NCBI RefSeq assembly: GCF_004118265.1
Contig: NZ_SDHW01000001.1
Location: forward strand, 806,001-870,000
Source of the DNA: Lacibacter luteus
GTDB taxonomy: Bacteria > Bacteroidota > Bacteroidia > Chitinophagales > Chitinophagaceae
Direction: 5' to 3'
Length of the DNA: 64,000 nt
Shown: piece by piece, positions 28,489-34,983 of the stretch
Numbering within the stretch: the first letter of the stretch is position 1
How the letters are laid out: every line of letters begins with the position of its first letter
Made by a program: the position numbers and the translations under genes
Notes under the pieces: generated by a model
The model's database searches: none
What the model was told of the DNA's origin: nothing
Seen by the model: the letters and a program-made list of their open reading frames with translations, nothing else

Positions 28489-28557
28489 ATTGTGAATGAT
28501 AAATAGTGCGTACCGAACAACGGCCCCTGGTTGTCTGTTGTCCATCGTCTGTCGTCT
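28482..28557. repeat. Degenerate heptanucleotide arrays at the HTCS 3' end
   Basis: Two short period-7 runs: GTCGTGA, ATTGTGA, ATGATAA, ATAGTGC (28482-28509) and GTTGTCT, GTTGTCC, ATCGTCT, GTCGTCT (28530-28557). The first unit contains the HTCS stop codon (28486-28488). The same 7-bp periodicity recurs at 31310-31386 and 34804-34983. Confidence 0.6.
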
Positions 28558-28563
28558 TTTCCT

Positions 28564-28761
28564 TCACTTACGGGCAAAAAAAAAGGTCATCTGTAAAAAC
28601 AGTTGACCGTTAACGATTGCTTGCCATATAAAAAAAGAGTTCGAAGATCTTGTTTGTGAAATAAGGTGAATCACTTTTCTAACCGCTCTACCCTTTCGCC
28701 TTATTTGATAAATCAAAATTACTATGAAACCGATTGCGGCAAAAACAAGAAAACGGCTCAT
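28564..28761 (-). CDS. Possible small membrane peptide, 65 aa
   Basis: ATG at 28761 would give a 65-residue peptide starting MSRFLVFAAIGFIVILIYQ, one predicted transmembrane helix followed by a basic stretch (IRRKGRAVRK). I do not recognise a family. The last 15 or so codons overlap an intrinsic terminator (28576-28608), so the C-terminus (FLQMTFFFARK) partly reads the U-run, which weakens the call. It lies alone in the 481-bp gap between the HTCS and uxuA, downstream of the uxuA terminator. It could equally be a non-coding small RNA unit. Confidence 0.3.
   Translation of the reverse strand: MSRFLVFAAIGFIVILIYQIRRKGRAVRKVIHLISQTRSSNSFFIWQAIVNGQLFLQMTFFFARK
28576..28608 (-). terminator. Intrinsic terminator, minus strand
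   Basis: GGTCAACTGT, loop TTTT, ACAGATGACC (minus strand) makes a 10-bp stem with one mismatch, followed by nine T residues. It ends whatever is transcribed leftward in 28610-28900, since uxuA already has its own terminator at 28912-28950. Confidence 0.75.
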
Positions 28762-28911
28762 TTTATGATGCCTACGGCACGAACAAAAGCTGAAACGCAA
28801 TCTGGCAAAGGATTTCAGCATAAAAAACCAAATGACTTCCAACGCATTTTTGGGCTAAAAAATAGTTGCAAAAAACTTCACGCAATCGTTCCCGAACATG
28901 CAGATTCCTGC

Positions 28912-28950
28912 AAAAAAGAAGGGAATCCGTATTGCCGGATTCCCTTCTTT
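28912..28950 (-). terminator. Intrinsic terminator of uxuA
   Basis: A perfect 15-bp stem (AAAGAAGGGAATCCG on the minus strand with its complement, loop GCAATA) begins 20 bp after the uxuA stop. On the minus strand it runs into TTCTTTTTT. Strong rho-independent terminator. Confidence 0.88.
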
Positions 28951-28969
28951 CATTTTAAAGACCTCATTT

Positions 28970-30151
28970 TTACGCCAACGAGCGGCTGATGCCCAGCTCA
29001 AGCCCTCTTAATTCGGCCAGGCCACGTAAACGGCCAATGGCACTGTAACCTGGATTGGTCTTTTTGCTTAAATCGTCGAGCATCTGGTGACCATGGTCGG
29101 GCCTTACCACAATGCGGCGGTTTTCTTTCTGCATCAGCAAAACCACTTCTTTCATTACTGCATACATATCTACATTGCCTTCGAGATGATTGGCTTCATA
29201 AAAATCGCCATCAACATTTCGTTGTGTGCTGCGCAGATGTAAAAAGTAAATACGATTACCCAAACGTTTTACCATACCCGGCAAATCGTTATCTGCACGT
29301 ACGCCAAAACTGCCCGTGCAAAAACATAAACCGTTTGCAGGCGATGGTACAGCAGCAATCAAATCATTAATATCTGCTTCTGTACTTACCACACGAGGCA
29401 AACCAAAAATAGGATGTGGCGGATCGTCGGGATGAATAACCAACTGCACACCTGTTTCTTCTGCAACCGGTATTACCTGCTGCAGAAAGTAAATTAAATG
29501 CTGTTTCAGTTTTGTTGCATCAATATTATCATAAGCAGCCAATGCTTTTGCAAAATCAGCAACAGTAAAACTTTCTTCACTGCCGGGTAACCCTGCAATG
29601 ATGGTGCGTATAAGCGATTGCTTTTCTTCTTCCGTCATTGTTTGCAAACGCAGTTCTGCTTTTTGCAACTCTTCTTTACTGTATTCATCTGCTGCTCCTT
29701 TGCGTTGCAGAATAAACACATCAAAAGCAATATAAGCAGCACGTTCAAAACGCAATGCTTTACTGCCATCGGGCATTGTGTAATACAGATCGGTTCTTGT
29801 CCAGTCGAGCACAGGCATAAAGTTGTAGGTAACAACAGTAATACCGCATGCACCCAGGTTACGGAGCGATTGTTTATAATTTTCAATATACAATTCAAAG
29901 CCCGGCTCCTGCCTGCGGATAGCTTCATGCACAGGCACACTTTCCACCACATCCCATGTTAAGCCTGCAGCTTCCACCTCGGCAATGCGCTTTTTTATTT
30001 CTTCAATCGTCCATACTTCACCGTTAGGTATATGGTGCAGTGCAGTTACAACACCCGAACAACCGGACTGGGCAATATCGTTTAACGATACAGGATCGTT
30101 AGGGCCATACCAACGCATTGTTTCAATAAGCCCTGCATTTTTTTTATTCAT
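28970..30151 (-). CDS. uxuA: Mannonate dehydratase
   Basis: 393 residues, cytosolic, full length for UxuA (EC 4.2.1.8), which converts D-mannonate to 2-keto-3-deoxygluconate in glucuronate catabolism. Recognised from [19 protein letters not shown] start ([19 protein letters not shown]), [70 protein letters not shown] and [12 protein letters not shown]. It lies outside locus B but only 480 bp from its regulator, so it is a plausible sink for uronic acids released by the lyase/GH88 pair. Its promoter region carries two candidate operators (30191-30210, 30235-30248). No uxuB or uxaC homologue is in the window. Confidence 0.95.
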   Translation of the reverse strand: MNKKNAGLIETMRWYGPNDPVSLNDIAQSGCSGVVTALHHIPNGEVWTIEEIKKRIAEVEAAGLTWDVVESVPVHEAIRRQEPGFELYIENYKQSLRNLGACGITVVTYNFMPVLDWTRTDLYYTMPDGSKALRFERAAYIAFDVFILQRKGAADEYSKEELQKAELRLQTMTEEEKQSLIRTIIAGLPGSEESFTVADFAKALAAYDNIDATKLKQHLIYFLQQVIPVAEETGVQLVIHPDDPPHPIFGLPRVVSTEADINDLIAAVPSPANGLCFCTGSFGVRADNDLPGMVKRLGNRIYFLHLRSTQRNVDGDFYEANHLEGNVDMYAVMKEVVLLMQKENRRIVVRPDHGHQMLDDLSKKTNPGYSAIGRLRGLAELRGLELGISRSLA

Positions 30152-30190
30152 TCTTGTTAGTTGGTTAAAGGCGTAAAATTAATTTACTGC

Positions 30191-30210
30191 AGAGTTAAAT
30201 AATCAACTCT
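30191..30210. promoter_or_regulatory. Inverted repeat upstream of uxuA
   Basis: AGAGTT, 8-nt spacer, AACTCT, 40-59 bp upstream of the uxuA start and near a TAATTTTA stretch that resembles a Bacteroidota -7 element. Possible operator. Confidence 0.35.
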
Positions 30211-30234
30211 AACAGCATAGTAGTAAACAATAAA

Positions 30235-30248
30235 CGAAAACGTTTACG
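30235..30248. promoter_or_regulatory. LacI-like operator candidate upstream of uxuA
   Basis: CGAAAACGTTTACG is a 14-bp near-perfect palindrome with central AACGTT, the shape of LacI/GalR-family operators. It lies about 85 bp upstream of uxuA and 17 bp after the GAPDH stop. No LacI-type gene is in the window. Confidence 0.4.
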
Positions 30249-30264
30249 TGAAGCAAGCGTTCGT

Positions 30265-31245
30265 TTAGTTTATCCAGTAACGCAACCAATCGATCATCCG
30301 ACTGGTATAGCCATATTCATTATCGAACCATGCAATGAGTTTTAACTGCCGTCCTACAACGGAGGTAAGTTCTCCGTCGATAATACACGAATGCGTGTTT
30401 CCTCTTATATCTGCCGATACCAACGGATCTTCTGTGTACTGCAGTATGCCTTTGTATTCGTTGTCGGCAGCTTTCTTAAACAGTGCGTTGATCTGTTCTT
30501 TTGTAATATCCTCTTTCATCTGCACCGTAACATCGGCCATTGCACCATTGGTAACAGGTATGCGTACCGATACAGTTGCAATTTTTCCCTGCAGCGGCAA
30601 CAAACGTTCCAGCGATTGTGCCAGATCGATCTCTACGGGAATAATTGATTCTGCCGCTGCCCTGCCCCTGCGGTATTGTTTATGTGCAGCATCAACCAGT
30701 TCCTGTCGGGATGTGTAAGAATGTAAAATATTCAGTTGTGCCGATTCAATACCGATTGAATTGAGCAGATAAAGAATATGTGTACTGCAGTTGGTCATAC
30801 ATCCGCCGGGTGAAACTATTTCATCTTTACCTGCAGGATTGGTATGATTATGCCCGTAAATAAGCAACGGAATATCGGTTGAACCTGTCGTAGAAAGCAA
30901 TACACGTTTTGCACCTGCTGCCAAATGTTGTGTTGCCTTTGTTTTAGATGAATACGCACCACTGCATTCCAGCACCACATCTACTCCATACTGTTTCCAG
31001 TTAATATTACTTACATCAGCTTCCTGCAGCACTGCAATGTCTTTGCCTGCAACAGTAAATGTATTGTTATCCTGTAACAGCTCCTGCTGCCATGCACCGT
31101 ATAACGAATCGTATTTTAATAAGTACGCAAGATTGGCCGCATCCATCAGATCGTTTACTGCCACTACTTCCAGTTGAGGATCGTTTGCAAGACGACGAAA
31201 CAACATTCGTCCGATCCTGCCCATTCCGTTTATCGCAATTCGCAT
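30265..31245 (-). CDS. Glyceraldehyde-3-phosphate dehydrogenase, divergent
   Basis: 326 residues, cytosolic. Rossmann start MRIAINGMGRIGR, VAVNDL, ECSG, the catalytic region SPGGCMTNC with Cys149, ILHSYTSRQELVD with His175, RGRAAAESIIP, SVRIPVTNGAMADV and WFDNEYGYTSRM. It should oxidise glyceraldehyde 3-phosphate (or a similar aldehyde) with NAD(P). The usual S-[NA]-A-S-C-T-T-N active-site block reads GGCMTN, with a second Cys four residues on, so it is a paralogue rather than the standard glycolytic enzyme. Catalytic Cys and His remain. The gene is followed 113 bp later by uxuA in the same direction and preceded by a heptad repeat array. Confidence 0.88.
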   Translation of the reverse strand: MRIAINGMGRIGRMLFRRLANDPQLEVVAVNDLMDAANLAYLLKYDSLYGAWQQELLQDNNTFTVAGKDIAVLQEADVSNINWKQYGVDVVLECSGAYSSKTKATQHLAAGAKRVLLSTTGSTDIPLLIYGHNHTNPAGKDEIVSPGGCMTNCSTHILYLLNSIGIESAQLNILHSYTSRQELVDAAHKQYRRGRAAAESIIPVEIDLAQSLERLLPLQGKIATVSVRIPVTNGAMADVTVQMKEDITKEQINALFKKAADNEYKGILQYTEDPLVSADIRGNTHSCIIDGELTSVVGRQLKLIAWFDNEYGYTSRMIDWLRYWIN

Positions 31246-31309
31246 TTTTAAATATGGGTGATTGTTGAAGCCGCAAAGTTAAGCAGAGGATGTTTAGGAT
31301 GGAGGATTG

Positions 31310-31386
31310 GGATTTTGGATTTTGGATTTTGGATTTTGGATTTTGGATTTTGGATTTTGGAATTTGGAATTTGGAATTTGGAATTT
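31310..31386. repeat. Perfect heptanucleotide tandem repeat, (GGATTTT)7(GGAATTT)4
   Basis: Eleven uninterrupted 7-bp units: seven GGATTTT from 31310 then four GGAATTT to 31386. It fills the divergent gap between the GAPDH start (31245) and the PQQ-repeat gene start (31418). Both unit types are internally exact, with a block change from one variant to the other, as expected from slippage or recombination. No spacers, so not a CRISPR. Confidence 0.95.
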
Positions 31387-31417
31387 CCTTGTTATTATAT
31401 TTACAAAAAAACAACGC

Positions 31418-31768
31418 ATGAGAACCGATCAATACCTGTACATTTTATCGAAAGGCAGAGTGGCTGCAATAAGCAAAAAGGACGGAAGTATTTTCTGGGA
31501 AATAAAGCTGAAGGATTACGCCAACGTAAGCAGTACATCGTTAGGCTACGGACAAATAAGTGTTGAAAACAACAAGCTTTATATCGGAATATCGGGTCTT
31601 TTATTTTGCCTTAACGCAAAAGACGGATCGTTGGTATGGTTTAACGAGCTGAAAGGCTGGGGCTATAACTTTATCAGTATTGCAGGAGCAGGCAACGAAT
31701 CTGCTGCAGCTGCTTCTGCCGCAGCACAGGCTGCTGTTACGGCTGCAGTTGTTACCACTACTACATAA
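31418..31768 (+). CDS. Small PQQ-like beta-propeller repeat protein
   Basis: 116 residues from ATG at 31418. A longer TTG-started frame reads through the heptad array and is rejected. Contains two PQQ-type repeats: YLYILSKGRVAAISKKDGSIFWE and LYIGISGLLFCLNAKDGSLVWF, each with the A-x-D-G-S-x-x-W core. The C-terminal 25 residues are Ala/Thr-rich (NESAAAASAAAQAAV, ending TTTT). No signal peptide. A full propeller needs about seven blades, so this may oligomerise or be a fragment-like adaptor. Function unknown. Confidence 0.72.
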   Translation: MRTDQYLYILSKGRVAAISKKDGSIFWEIKLKDYANVSSTSLGYGQISVENNKLYIGISGLLFCLNAKDGSLVWFNELKGWGYNFISIAGAGNESAAAASAAAQAAVTAAVVTTTT

Positions 31769-31954
31769 TGCAGTTTACGTAATTGCAGATGTTATTACAA
31801 GTGTGAAGTTTTGGCTTTATCGTCGTTCGGCAATGGTGAATCGTGAGTGCCAAACTGCAGCGCATTGGTTGTCGGTCGTAAGATTTTCAGCAATTCGCAT
31901 AGCCTTACTTATTTTGAACCGGTTATAGAAGGGCGCCCAAGAGCATGCACCTCT

Positions 31955-32395
31955 TTACAAAAAATCATACTTTGCTTCAGCGTATTTTACTGCGTCTTCG
32001 TACCGGAAAAAAATGTTTACCGGCGGCTGATTGATATCAAAGTTCCATAAACTTGACAAACCATATTTATTAAGGTCTGAAAGCAGAAAGGCAATATCAT
32101 ACTTATCTTCAAAAATCTGCAATTCAAACAAAGGGCTCAACGCATCAATAAATGAATTGCCGAAGGAATATTGCAAAAGCGACATATCGAGCAAAAGCGA
32201 TGAGGGACGCATGGCCAGCAGATTTATTGCCAGTTCCTGCTTGATATAACTACAGTCGGGTTTTGCCTTGCTGCCCTCCGAGAGTACACCCGTTAATCTT
32301 GCAAGCATGATACTTTTTCCTTCATCCTTAAAAAATTCAACCTTCACATTCTTTTCTGTATGCTTCTCCGTTTCGTAAGGTTTAAAATTTGCCAT
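31955..32395 (-). CDS. Hypothetical cytosolic protein, 146 aa
   Basis: No signal peptide or membrane segment. The middle part (IMLARLTGVLSEGSK, PSSLLLDMSLLQYSFGNS, YDIAFLLSDLN) has the alternating strand/helix pattern of STAS/SpoIIAA-like domains, but this is only a resemblance. ATG at 32395. The 186 bp between its end and the convergent PQQ gene show only weak heptad-like sequence near 31830. Confidence 0.6.
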   Translation of the reverse strand: MANFKPYETEKHTEKNVKVEFFKDEGKSIMLARLTGVLSEGSKAKPDCSYIKQELAINLLAMRPSSLLLDMSLLQYSFGNSFIDALSPLFELQIFEDKYDIAFLLSDLNKYGLSSLWNFDINQPPVNIFFRYEDAVKYAEAKYDFL

Positions 32396-32502
32396 GTATA
32401 TATTCAGTGTTAATGTTTCAAATCGCCGGTAATGTTAAAGAATTACTCCAGACAAAAGATTTATTGTTGTACCGGTTCTGCACTGAAGCTGAATAAAAAT
32501 AA

Positions 32503-32832
32503 TTACCACTCTCTTTCACGTATTGCTTCCTCAATATCTATATCGATGTTGAAATACTTAAGAATATTGTCTACAGTTTCGCCGATCGATTCTCTTGCAA
32601 CTGTTTCAATCTCGCTGTCATGTTCATCAAACTCTTCCTCCAGCTGATTTATACCCAACGTCATTTTATCGAGTGAAGCCTGAATTTCTTCGTTTGAATG
32701 ATCACCTTCTTCAATAAACAGCACAACACTCTTGATCAGCTCCTTTACTTTGTCAACAAGAAAGTTGGGAAAATATTCATCTGCGTACATGTCTTTTAAA
32801 TATTCGAAGTCGCCTGGGAGTTTCTTTGTCAT
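32503..32832 (-). CDS. DUF5713-type protein, 109 aa
   Basis: Short acidic cytosolic protein. FEYLKDMYADEYFPNFLVDKVKE at the start, LEEEFDEHDSEIETVARESIGE in the middle and IEEAIREREW at the end match the conserved pattern of the DUF5713 family as I know it (FLKDMYADxYFP, EEFxExxSEIETxARE, C-terminal xxW). The function of the family is unknown. It is transcribed with the 146-aa gene downstream across a 107-bp gap; no operon evidence. Confidence 0.75.
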   Translation of the reverse strand: MTKKLPGDFEYLKDMYADEYFPNFLVDKVKELIKSVVLFIEEGDHSNEEIQASLDKMTLGINQLEEEFDEHDSEIETVARESIGETVDNILKYFNIDIDIEEAIREREW

Positions 32833-32920
32833 ATTAAGTATTTTAAGTTGTTTTAAACGTTTTTTCTTCTTTGGTGTAAGTGTTCCGCAGAATCACTTGT
32901 TGCCGTTTATTTCTGTTCCG

Positions 32921-32938
32921 ATCCGATAGCTATCGGAT
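32921..32938. repeat. Perfect 18-bp palindrome
   Basis: ATCCGATAGCTATCGGAT is its own reverse complement. It is nested inside weaker outer arms (TTCCGAT upstream, ATCGGAA downstream). It lies in the 315-bp gap 32833-33147, which holds no convincing gene. A shorter related hairpin, CCGAT-ACA-ATCGG, lies at 33026-33038. The CCGATAGCTATCGG core resembles dispersed palindromes common in Bacteroidota genomes. Confidence 0.7.
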
Positions 32939-33051
32939 TTATCGGAAACTTCATTTGCACAACAGCTGCGGTAAATAATAACATACAGCTTTGTACTATT
33001 GCTCAGTTCTTGATTTCCAAATTCCCCGATACAATCGGAGCTACATTAGTT

Positions 33052-33090
33052 GGCATCAAGTGATCCACTGCGATGGAACACTTGCGCCAG
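33052..33090 (-). repeat. Imperfect palindromic element, left copy
   Basis: GGC..CAAGTG pairs with CACTTG..GCC, with an inner TCCA/TGGA stem and 6-nt loop. Read on the minus strand it begins CTGGCGCAAGTGTTCC (33090-33075), which matches CTGGCGCAGGTCTCCC at 34041-34056 in 13 of 16 positions. The two copies point outward from the AT-rich segment between them. Confidence 0.6.
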
Positions 33091-33147
33091 CGTGAGTTCT
33101 GTCGCCCCTGCTATTGCAAATACTTTTGTTGCCTGCATGTGTTTTGT

Positions 33148-33714
33148 CTATTGAATATAATACCACCCATCTATATTCTTTTCATGTAGCATATTGATAT
33201 AAGTAACACACACTCGCCTGATTATTGATTTTTTAATTACAAATTTTTTTGTTTTTTCGTCAGTCATTATATGAATATACATGCAATCTGCCTGAGATAT
33301 TGCCTCAACATCTTCTTTTTTGTATTGGCTAACAGTTTGGTTACTCTCAAATTTCACAATTGAATTATACTCAAGATTGTCAATGAAACCTTTGAGAAGT
33401 TTTGATGAAAATGAAACAAATTGAGATGAAGTCAATTTATAGACTACTCTATTATCGTCCCAAGTAATAAAATATTTGTTGTCGCCAAAAACGGATGTTT
33501 CATTTTTCGAAAAAGTAAATTTTATAGCCTCCAAATTTTTCGTCTTTTCCTGGTATAGTCGTAAGAGTTTTTTACCGTAATTATTTTTCCTGATTTTTAA
33601 AATCCGTTTTAAGGTTTTTAAAACTTCAGCAGAGTAAGTGCTTTCCGATAATAAGTATAAAATATTCTGTAAGCTTTTCTTCAATCCTCTCGTTCCAAAT
33701 ACTGCGTTGTACAA
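33148..33714 (-). CDS. Hypothetical protein, probably the 3' part of a frameshifted gene
   Basis: 188 residues, basic, from a TTG directly after an in-frame TAA. It overlaps the upstream 89-aa frame by 89 bp. Text such as LQNILYLLSESTYSAEVLKTLKRI looks like genuine protein from the overlap onward, whereas the upstream frame there looks out of phase. The simplest reading is one gene of about 245 residues broken by a frameshift near the A-rich run around 33680. No family recognised. AT-rich codon use differs from the neighbouring genes, which fits transfer. Confidence 0.5.
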   Translation of the reverse strand: MYNAVFGTRGLKKSLQNILYLLSESTYSAEVLKTLKRILKIRKNNYGKKLLRLYQEKTKNLEAIKFTFSKNETSVFGDNKYFITWDDNRVVYKLTSSQFVSFSSKLLKGFIDNLEYNSIVKFESNQTVSQYKKEDVEAISQADCMYIHIMTDEKTKKFVIKKSIIRRVCVTYINMLHEKNIDGWYYIQ

Positions 33715-33895
33715 TTAAGTCAAGTTTTCCATTAATAGATTTGAGTTTGTCCGGCTTAACTATGTTTTTTTCAAGTGTCGGGTCGCCGAAAACCTTTATT
33801 GTATATCCACCCGCACCTAAGCACTTTTCGCAAAAGTCATACCCACCAATTTGGCAGTCAGGACAAACAATATACTTTTCGTAATGCAGTTTCAT
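33626..33895 (-). CDS. Zinc-ribbon hypothetical protein, probably the 5' part of a frameshifted gene
   Basis: 89 residues from ATG at 33895. The N-terminus has two CxxC pairs, CPDC and CEKCLGAGG (DnaJ-type CxxCxGxG-like knuckle), probably binding zinc. The last 25 or so residues (LTEYFILIIGKHLLC) look like out-of-frame reading of the following gene. If the frameshift is real, the ancestral protein had an N-terminal zinc knuckle followed by a basic domain of unknown function. A sequencing error is an alternative explanation. Confidence 0.5.
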   Translation of the reverse strand: MKLHYEKYIVCPDCQIGGYDFCEKCLGAGGYTIKVFGDPTLEKNIVKPDKLKSINGKLDLIVQRSIWNERIEEKLTEYFILIIGKHLLC

Positions 33896-34040
33896 AAAGT
33901 CTTGGTATTAAAAATAGCAGAGTGTCAATTTAGCATTGCAGGCAACGTTAGGGCTTTATACAGGCGGTCGTTGTTGTTACATCCAGCCCAGCCTACCGAA
34001 ACCGAATAAAGTTACTAAAGTTGAAAATATAAATATGTAA

Positions 34041-34065
34041 CTGGCGCAGGTCTCCCGACCTGTGC
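34041..34065 (+). repeat. Palindromic element, right copy
   Basis: GCGCAGGTC, loop TCCC, GACCTGTGC: 9-bp stem with one G-U. Sits in the 327-bp gap 33896-34222, which has no convincing gene. Similar short GGTCTCC-GACC hairpins resemble REP-type palindromes. Related in sequence and mirror-oriented to the element at 33052-33090. Confidence 0.6.
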
Positions 34066-34222
34066 ATTTCCGTTACTTCTTTTTATACAGTTTGCAATTA
34101 CAAATTTAGTGACGCTTAGGCCAGAGAAACTTACCGGCGCATATCGCTGATCTGTGCCATAGAACTTTCATTCACTTTTTACATTTTATGGTTCAAGCAC
34201 CCGAAAAAAGACTGAACAACTA

Positions 34223-34636
34223 TTACCTGAATATAATAAATAAGAAAGCAAGCACCCCAACCAGCATCATTAGTTTACCCATTTGCCGTGTCTGTTTATT
34301 ATAGGCATAATACGTTTCGCCTCCGTCGGTTTTAATTTTCGATTGACTGTACACATAGCCTGCATAGATGCCCAGCAAGCCGCCAAGCAATGCCAGCATA
34401 AAACAAAGAAAAATATACAGTGGGTTGCCATCCTTTCCTTCTTTAAGTTCTTCTTTAACGCTTTGTTCAGCTTCCTGTTTCTGTACAGCAAAATTTTCCA
34501 ATACAATATTACGGGCAAGTAATTCTTCTTTAGCAAGGCGCACAAATTCGGGGTTATAGTTACGGGAGTTGATGTAGATATCGGTAAGCTCTTTATCGGT
34601 CTTTTGTTTTATCTGATCGGTAAAATCAAATTGCAT
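34223..34636 (-). CDS. Small membrane protein, hypothetical
   Basis: ATG at 34636 (MQFDFTDQIKQKTDKEL) gives 137 residues; an ATG at 34717 would add 27 unconvincing residues. An N-terminal soluble part (LTDIYINSRNYNPEFVRLAKEELLARNI) resembles short helical segments seen in Bacteroidota inner-membrane proteins. Two transmembrane helices follow: PLYIFLCFMLALLGGLLGIYAGY and LMMLVGVLAFLFIIF, separated by a polar loop. Function unknown, transcribed alone. Confidence 0.68.
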   Translation of the reverse strand: MQFDFTDQIKQKTDKELTDIYINSRNYNPEFVRLAKEELLARNIVLENFAVQKQEAEQSVKEELKEGKDGNPLYIFLCFMLALLGGLLGIYAGYVYSQSKIKTDGGETYYAYNKQTRQMGKLMMLVGVLAFLFIIFR

Positions 34637-34803
34637 ACTGGTACTTTTTACAGAGGGTTTGTACTGTAAATATATACTTTGATAACAAATGCTAAAAAAA
34701 GCGCCAGATTGCTTCATTGTATTTCCTCACAAGAACGCTTCGGATAGTGCAGACAATAGTAAGAAATAAAAAAGGGAAAGACGGTGCAAGTAATGTATTA
34801 CTA

Positions 34804-34983
34804 TGAACAATTAACGTTGAACAACTGACCACAGTCTACCACAGTACTATAGCCTGGCATTCACCACTCACCAGTTCATGGTTGATTGTTCATTGTTCAC
34901 GGGAAGGCAATACAGCTGATGTATTACTATGAACCATGAACTATGAACCATGAACTATAAACTATAAACCATAAACTACAAAC
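34804..34983. repeat. Two heptanucleotide arrays reaching into the GH43 stop codon
   Basis: 34804-34901 holds 14 degenerate units in register (TGAACAA, CTGACCA, TTCACCA, GTTCATG, GTTCATT and similar). 34928-34983 holds eight tighter units (TATGAAC, CATGAAC, TATAAAC, CATAAAC, TACAAAC). The second array overlaps the last codons and TAG stop of the GH43 gene (34976-34978). The gap 34718-34975 has no gene. Confidence 0.75.

Larger units (their letters stand above)
33128..33946. other. Candidate cassette bounded by a 10-bp inverted repeat
   Basis: GTTGCCTGCA at 33128-33137 and TGCAGGCAAC at 33937-33946 are exact inverted repeats flanking an 819-bp AT-rich segment that contains only the frameshifted zinc-ribbon gene. 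Outside each repeat lies a related palindromic element (33052-33090, 34041-34065). No transposase or integrase, and no target duplication could be identified. Confidence 0.45.

Noticed and set aside
28666-28989. 107-aa plus-strand frame in the HTCS-uxuA gap
   Set aside because: It reads through the uxuA terminator stem and into the antisense of uxuA, and has no recognisable domain.
31310-31386. CRISPR-like array
   Set aside because: The 7-bp units are directly adjacent without unique spacers, and there are no cas genes.
31067-31432. 121-aa minus-strand frame over the GAPDH start and repeat array
   Set aside because: Its repeated IQNPKSK text is the heptad array read on the other strand, and the rest is antisense or out of frame to GAPDH.
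31307-31768. 153-aa version of the PQQ-repeat protein starting at TTG
   Set aside because: The first 37 residues are a translation of the heptad array (repeated FWILDFG text); the ATG at 31418 starts the recognisable domain.
33937-34065. Integron attC site
   Set aside because: AACGTTAGGG at the right cassette end only partly fits the core-site pattern (the final Y of GTTRRRY is G), and there is no integrase.
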